Below are positions 59,619-64,000 of a stretch of DNA of 64,000 bases, piece by piece. Each line of letters begins with the position of its first letter. Position 1 is the first letter of the stretch. The DNA is from Arabidopsis thaliana. Its lineage: Eukaryota; Streptophyta; Magnoliopsida; Brassicales; Brassicaceae. Both the position numbers and the translations under genes were made by a program. The DNA lies in contig NC_003071.7 of the NCBI RefSeq assembly GCF_000001735.4, forward strand, positions 19,195,443 through 19,259,442, written 5' to 3'. The notes under the pieces are model-generated. The model searched no databases. It saw only the letters and a program-made list of their open reading frames with translations, and was not told the DNA's origin.

Positions 59619-62600
59619 ACAACAACAACAACATATGATTCTCTTCGCAGCATCCGCATATAAATATATTTAAATGGAATATTATTTTACATAATTCATA
59701 ACCATATGATTGGCTTTTTGCAGTTTTTTGTTTTGTTTTGTTTTCTGTTTGTTTTTTTCCTTGTGATGATGCAATTTTGTTCAATTGTATAATTTGAAAC
59801 TGGTAAGATATAATGACAAACGCAGTTTTGCCTAAATCTCCGATTATTACGTGATGTTGATTTTTCCACTAATTGGCCTTAAGAAGCTCTATAGGCCCAA
59901 ATAAGATGGGCCATTCCATTAGAACCATCTCTAATCTCATATAACATCGTTAGAATTTAGGGAATAAAAACTATAACAAGTGTATACGAACCAATCAAAA
60001 ACCAATATATGAACCGACACGTGCTAAAATCAATTTTAATTTTTCTTAAAAGAGAAACCTAACGAAAGATTTATGTTCACTAGATTACAGTACAGTGAAT
60101 AGAGAGATATAAGATCATATTTATAGTTGGCAAATATTGAGATAGTGTGGATCCAAATGAGAAAGCGACTAAACAAAGAGTAGCACATATTTAGACAGAG
60201 AATGGGCTTTTGGATTTATCATCATCTATATATAATCGTGTATTTATTTTGGGCCTCACTTCGTTTTCCTTTTTTAGGGACCACAGCTACTCTACTCCAA
60301 TTCATTTCTGTATACAGTAATTGTAATCAACGAAATGACGATTTATTTATCTAAGAATATGGTCCGACATGTGTACGTGTACGTATATATGGTTACGAAG
60401 ATTTAAGAGTGTGAACAGTAAAATGAATGTGAATATATAAGAGCTGCAGGGGAAGCAGACTTTCGCTGCTACTGCAGAGAGCCCCTTTTATTATTCATGG
60501 AGTCAATTAATACATTATAATATAGTAATATGAAAGTTTTGATAAGATAAAGTTACAATTTTATAAGGTCAATAAATGTATATAAAATCCAAATTTTGCA
60601 AAACAAAAGCCTCCAAAGTCCAAATTCAATAGTGTTTTTGGCCTTCAGAGTTGAGACAACCTGAGGGGTTTGATTCCTTTGTATCCATCCTTCCATACAA
60701 AACTGACCCCACCTTATATATTTGCATTTATATTTCATCTCCATCCATTATCAATTTATTTGTTTATCACTAATTTGTTTTTGTTTTGTATGCTCTCAGT
60801 TGTAATACATGCAGAGTGACACCAATGAGTATGTATCCATCTTATAGAATAATACTGTTGAAAAATGGAAATGATCAATTGGCTATTCTAATCTAAATTT
60901 CAAGAATTGGATAAAGGCAATAATTCTCCACCATTGCATTAACTTTTCTTCTTCTTTTTTTTGGCACATGAACTTTCAAGATGCATGCTCAAAGACCAAT
61001 TATGTTGTTTAAATAAAGGAGAGGGTTGGCTAGAGAGAGAGAGGGAGATGGAGAGAAGATAGTCCTAGACTCTGGGGGCAAATTGACAACTGGAGCATGT
61101 TGTTGCCATTATCGCACCACCGATTCTTCATTTTTTATAAATTTCAAATTAAACAAAAAAAAAAAATGGACCGCCTTCTACTTCACCACTACCTCTTCGA
61201 TGGCGACCGATCTTGTATTATTATCATATGTCTCTTATATTCAATAATGGGCGATTTAACTAAATTAACACGAGTGAGTCTACGCAGATCGCGTCGGTCC
61301 AAAAAAAACCTACAACTATTTATATTATTTTACAGTTTCTTTATGAAAAGAAAACAAAGAAACCCTAATTTTCTAAAGGCTACGTTTTCTTGTCTTGCCC
61401 GCACACACACACCTCGATGAATCGAGCAAAAGCCAGCCCTGCCCTTGCCCCAATCGATTCATCAAACTATTTACACCATATATATTATATTCCTCAGTGT
61501 TCTTTTTTCTTTCTTGCGAATAAAATGTATTGACTGGATAGATATTTACAGAGTTCTGTTTTTTTTGTTAATGGTTAATTAAAAAAAAAAACTTTCCAAA
61601 TGATTGTTTTAATATTGAGATGCAGTTACAATCCATGAGAGTAAGTATAGAGTTTGGCCTTGGCATTTGAAAGGAGGGGAAGACTCTAGTGGTGTAAGAG
61701 AGTTTAAGGAGATGGAGTACAAAAGAAAGTAGCAGCGAGTGGGCATTTAAATTAACAAAATTTAAATAAATGCAAGTCTGTTTTTTTCAGTATACAATTA
61801 CAAAGTGGTCCTTACGCTAACCCCATCTTTTCTTCTTACATTATCATATGCTAATATCTCTCTATATATATACACCAACTCTCCATCACTCTCATAAGCT
61901 AATTTGGTACATTAAACTACTACCATAAAGTGGATTTGCCAAATCATAGTTTAATCCCACAAACAACGACTAACAAACTACTTCGATCGTTATTTCTGTG
62001 GGTCAATTCAATCGATAGTGTGACATAGATTAGGGTACAAAATTGGCAGGTCAGGATCGAGAGTCTAAGACCTCAGAAAGGTTGATTTGTTGCGGTTGTG
62101 ATTACGAGACCATTTTATGAATATTTGGTTGTAAAAAGTTTGAATGTTAACGCAATGTTTAGCTTTAAAAATACAGTAAACTCTATATAAATTAATATAT
62201 TTTATTAATTTAGAGAGATATTTGTCTAGTTTCTTCATTTAAAATAAAATAAAATAAGTTTTTTTGTTATATTTTATAATTTTAAAAACAATGACAAGTA
62301 AGAAAATAATTATCATCTTTTGTAGTTCAATTCAAATTTTAAAAATATGAAACACTTTGATAGAATTGAAGAGCAAGATGTATAGAAATAGAGAGGTCCC
62401 CTTTGCTAATAGGGCATAGCTTTGAAAAGGACGACGCTACAGTTTCCTCGTAATTTCTTGATATTTATTGTGTTATTCTTTCTCTCTCTACAAGAAATTA
62501 AAGTAATAGAGAGATGATCATGTAAATATTGAAAATAAAAAACAAAGTAGAGTGGAGAACAAAAAGAATAGTGGTCATAGATTATAAAGAAAGAGTTACT

Positions 62601-64000
62601 CGTATTGCCTTTTGCTGTGCTTCGCTATTTTTGCAAAATTTGGAAAAAAAATGTATCCGTCATATTTATGTTGCTGATATTTTCCAGCCTACTATTCAAT
62701 TCATTCAATCACATATTAATTAGGGGCGTGATACTACTATAAGATGCGTGTGAACGCTACCCTTTTTGTTTTTATTTTTAAGATAAATCAACCAAAGTAA
62801 AGAAGATAAGCCATACATTTGATATAGGTTATTAGAATTTTTATTAAGATGCAAAACGTTCCTATAGTTTTGATTAAGATTCGAATCAATAACGATGAAA
62901 CAGAAGAAAACAATGTATCGACTTAGAGGCTTTGGTGTCCAACCAATTATGTACTGAGGATTAGATATTGGACCACGTTTATCAATGTTCCTTTACCTAC
63001 TGCTTTATCATTTCCCCCAAGTTTCTAGTTTTCTTGCAATCGAGTTCTCTGAACCCAACTGAATATATATAAGCTCAGCCGTCAATGAAAAGATGTGATA
63101 AGACTGATGGTAAAATGAAGAAGAAAGTTTAAGTAGTACGTAATCGACTAATTAATAACGTCGATTAACATGAAAATACAACCACACTAGCTAGTACATC
63201 TCAGACTAGTATAATTCTATTTTAATAAAGTTAAGCTTTAATCATTAACCAGCCATTCATTTAGACTTAAACCGAAATTGGATAAAGGGACATGAAGGGT
63301 GCTTAGTCTCTTTCAGGACCACGTACGTACACAATTATAAGATTAACATTGACTATACATGATAACTGAAAACAATCAATTTATTAGTTGTTAAGGGTTT
63401 GCAGGGTTCAAGTGTTACGTGTCATGTTTAGAGCAACATATGTAACGTTACTATACTAACAACGTTACATGCTGAAACCTTTGTCCAAAAAAAAAAAAAA
63501 CATGCTGGAACAAACAAATGCATCGATTTTTGTTTTATGTAGAAAGTTATATATCTTGAGCCATAAACTCTAAGATTCTTTGGCCGGTCCAAGAACAAGA
63601 CCATGTCTATTATTATTATTGTTTTCAAAAAAGTTTTCTCCCTCATCGATGGATTTTGTGACAATCCAAGTTAGTATATCATGATTTTGTGAATTCCATG
63701 GAATTGAACGCATCCGCAAATGTATTTACACATGATTAGTAATTATTTCGTGAAATTGATGATTAGAAAATAGACTTCGCAGTAAAACAAATTCAAAGTA
63801 TACTAATTGTGCAAGTTTACAGAAGCATGATTTGTATTAACCAACTATCTTTAGTTATAAAAATCATTTCGTGTATTGACAATTCAATTATGCTTTTATT
63901 GCAAATACGATTATGCGGATTTATCTTTTAGTTTCTTTTTCCTTTTCGATTTGATTCACCCTGAAGAACGATTACGTAGGATATAAAGGGATAAACAATA
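59619..64000. other. Long spacer after PPA3
   Basis: After the PPA3 3' UTR (to about 59800) there is more than 4 kb without a recognisable gene. Local features include a GC-rich ctgcag-flanked patch near 60440-60495 behind a gaatatataag box, a GA-rich run near 61020-61060, a hairpin-like 10-bp inverted repeat at 61416-61463 and TATA-like boxes near 61862 and 63063. The frames at 61026-61420 are basic and low-complexity. From known gene order NGATHA1 should lie beyond the window, so some of this may be its upstream region. Confidence 0.4.

Noticed and set aside
61026-61420. Basic frames in the PPA3 downstream spacer
   Set aside because: They are rich in Lys, Phe and Ser from simple AT- and GA-rich DNA, with no promoter-exon structure that I can support.
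1-64000. CRISPR arrays, prokaryotic operons, prophage or plasmid genes
   Set aside because: The window is intron-containing plant nuclear DNA. The direct repeats present are tandem arrays or segmental duplications without the spacer structure of CRISPR.

Overview
The window is plant nuclear DNA. It is AT-rich, its genes are split by short GT-AG introns, and the intergenic spacers are long. The encoded proteins match Arabidopsis thaliana genes that I recognise, so I read it as the distal long arm of chromosome 2, about AT2G46720 to AT2G46860. Names come from recognising the proteins, not from a search. Exon joins were worked out by hand from splice sites and reading frame. In twelve of the genes the joined exons, or the single exon, give a complete open frame of the expected family length.

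Layout. 0-3.4 kb: spacer with a possible hAT transposon remnant. 3.4-4.8 kb: KCS13/HIC, a single-exon fatty-acid elongase condensing enzyme. 5.1-9.5 kb: a rearranged block. It has an intact small gene (9.0 kb), a truncated copy of its 5' end (5.2 kb), two nearly identical 368-bp direct repeats, and between them a chimeric pseudogene made of trichome-birefringence-like, REM/B3 and galacturonosyltransferase fragments. 9.7-19.7 kb: three tandem minus-strand L-gulonolactone oxidase-like genes (GULLO5, GULLO2, GULLO6). 19.7-25.4 kb: spacer with simple repeats, a 29-bp inverted repeat and a probable Sadhu-type retroposon. 25.5-27.4 kb: NST1, the secondary-wall NAC regulator (minus strand). 27.4-34 kb: spacer. 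34.1-35.6 kb: an RRM protein gene.

From 37.4 kb the window becomes gene-dense: PRR9 (clock), a possible small gene followed by two degenerate tandem arrays, MTP1 (vacuolar zinc transporter), bHLH70, CURT1B (thylakoid curvature), CCA1 (clock MYB), a short DUF724 gene (minus strand), a WAK-like receptor with a catalytically broken kinase domain, and PPA3 (soluble inorganic pyrophosphatase). 59.6-64 kb is spacer in which I find no convincing gene.

These are mostly independent eukaryotic genes, not an operon-like system. Two functional groupings stand out. The GULLO array is a tandem family with identical intron phases. PRR9 and CCA1, which repress each other in the circadian clock, start only 13 kb apart and both carry recognisable clock and light promoter motifs. 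I saw no CRISPR array, prokaryotic mobile element, rRNA or convincing tRNA. The least-explained parts are the chimeric pseudogene block and the tandem arrays at 40.4-41.7 kb.
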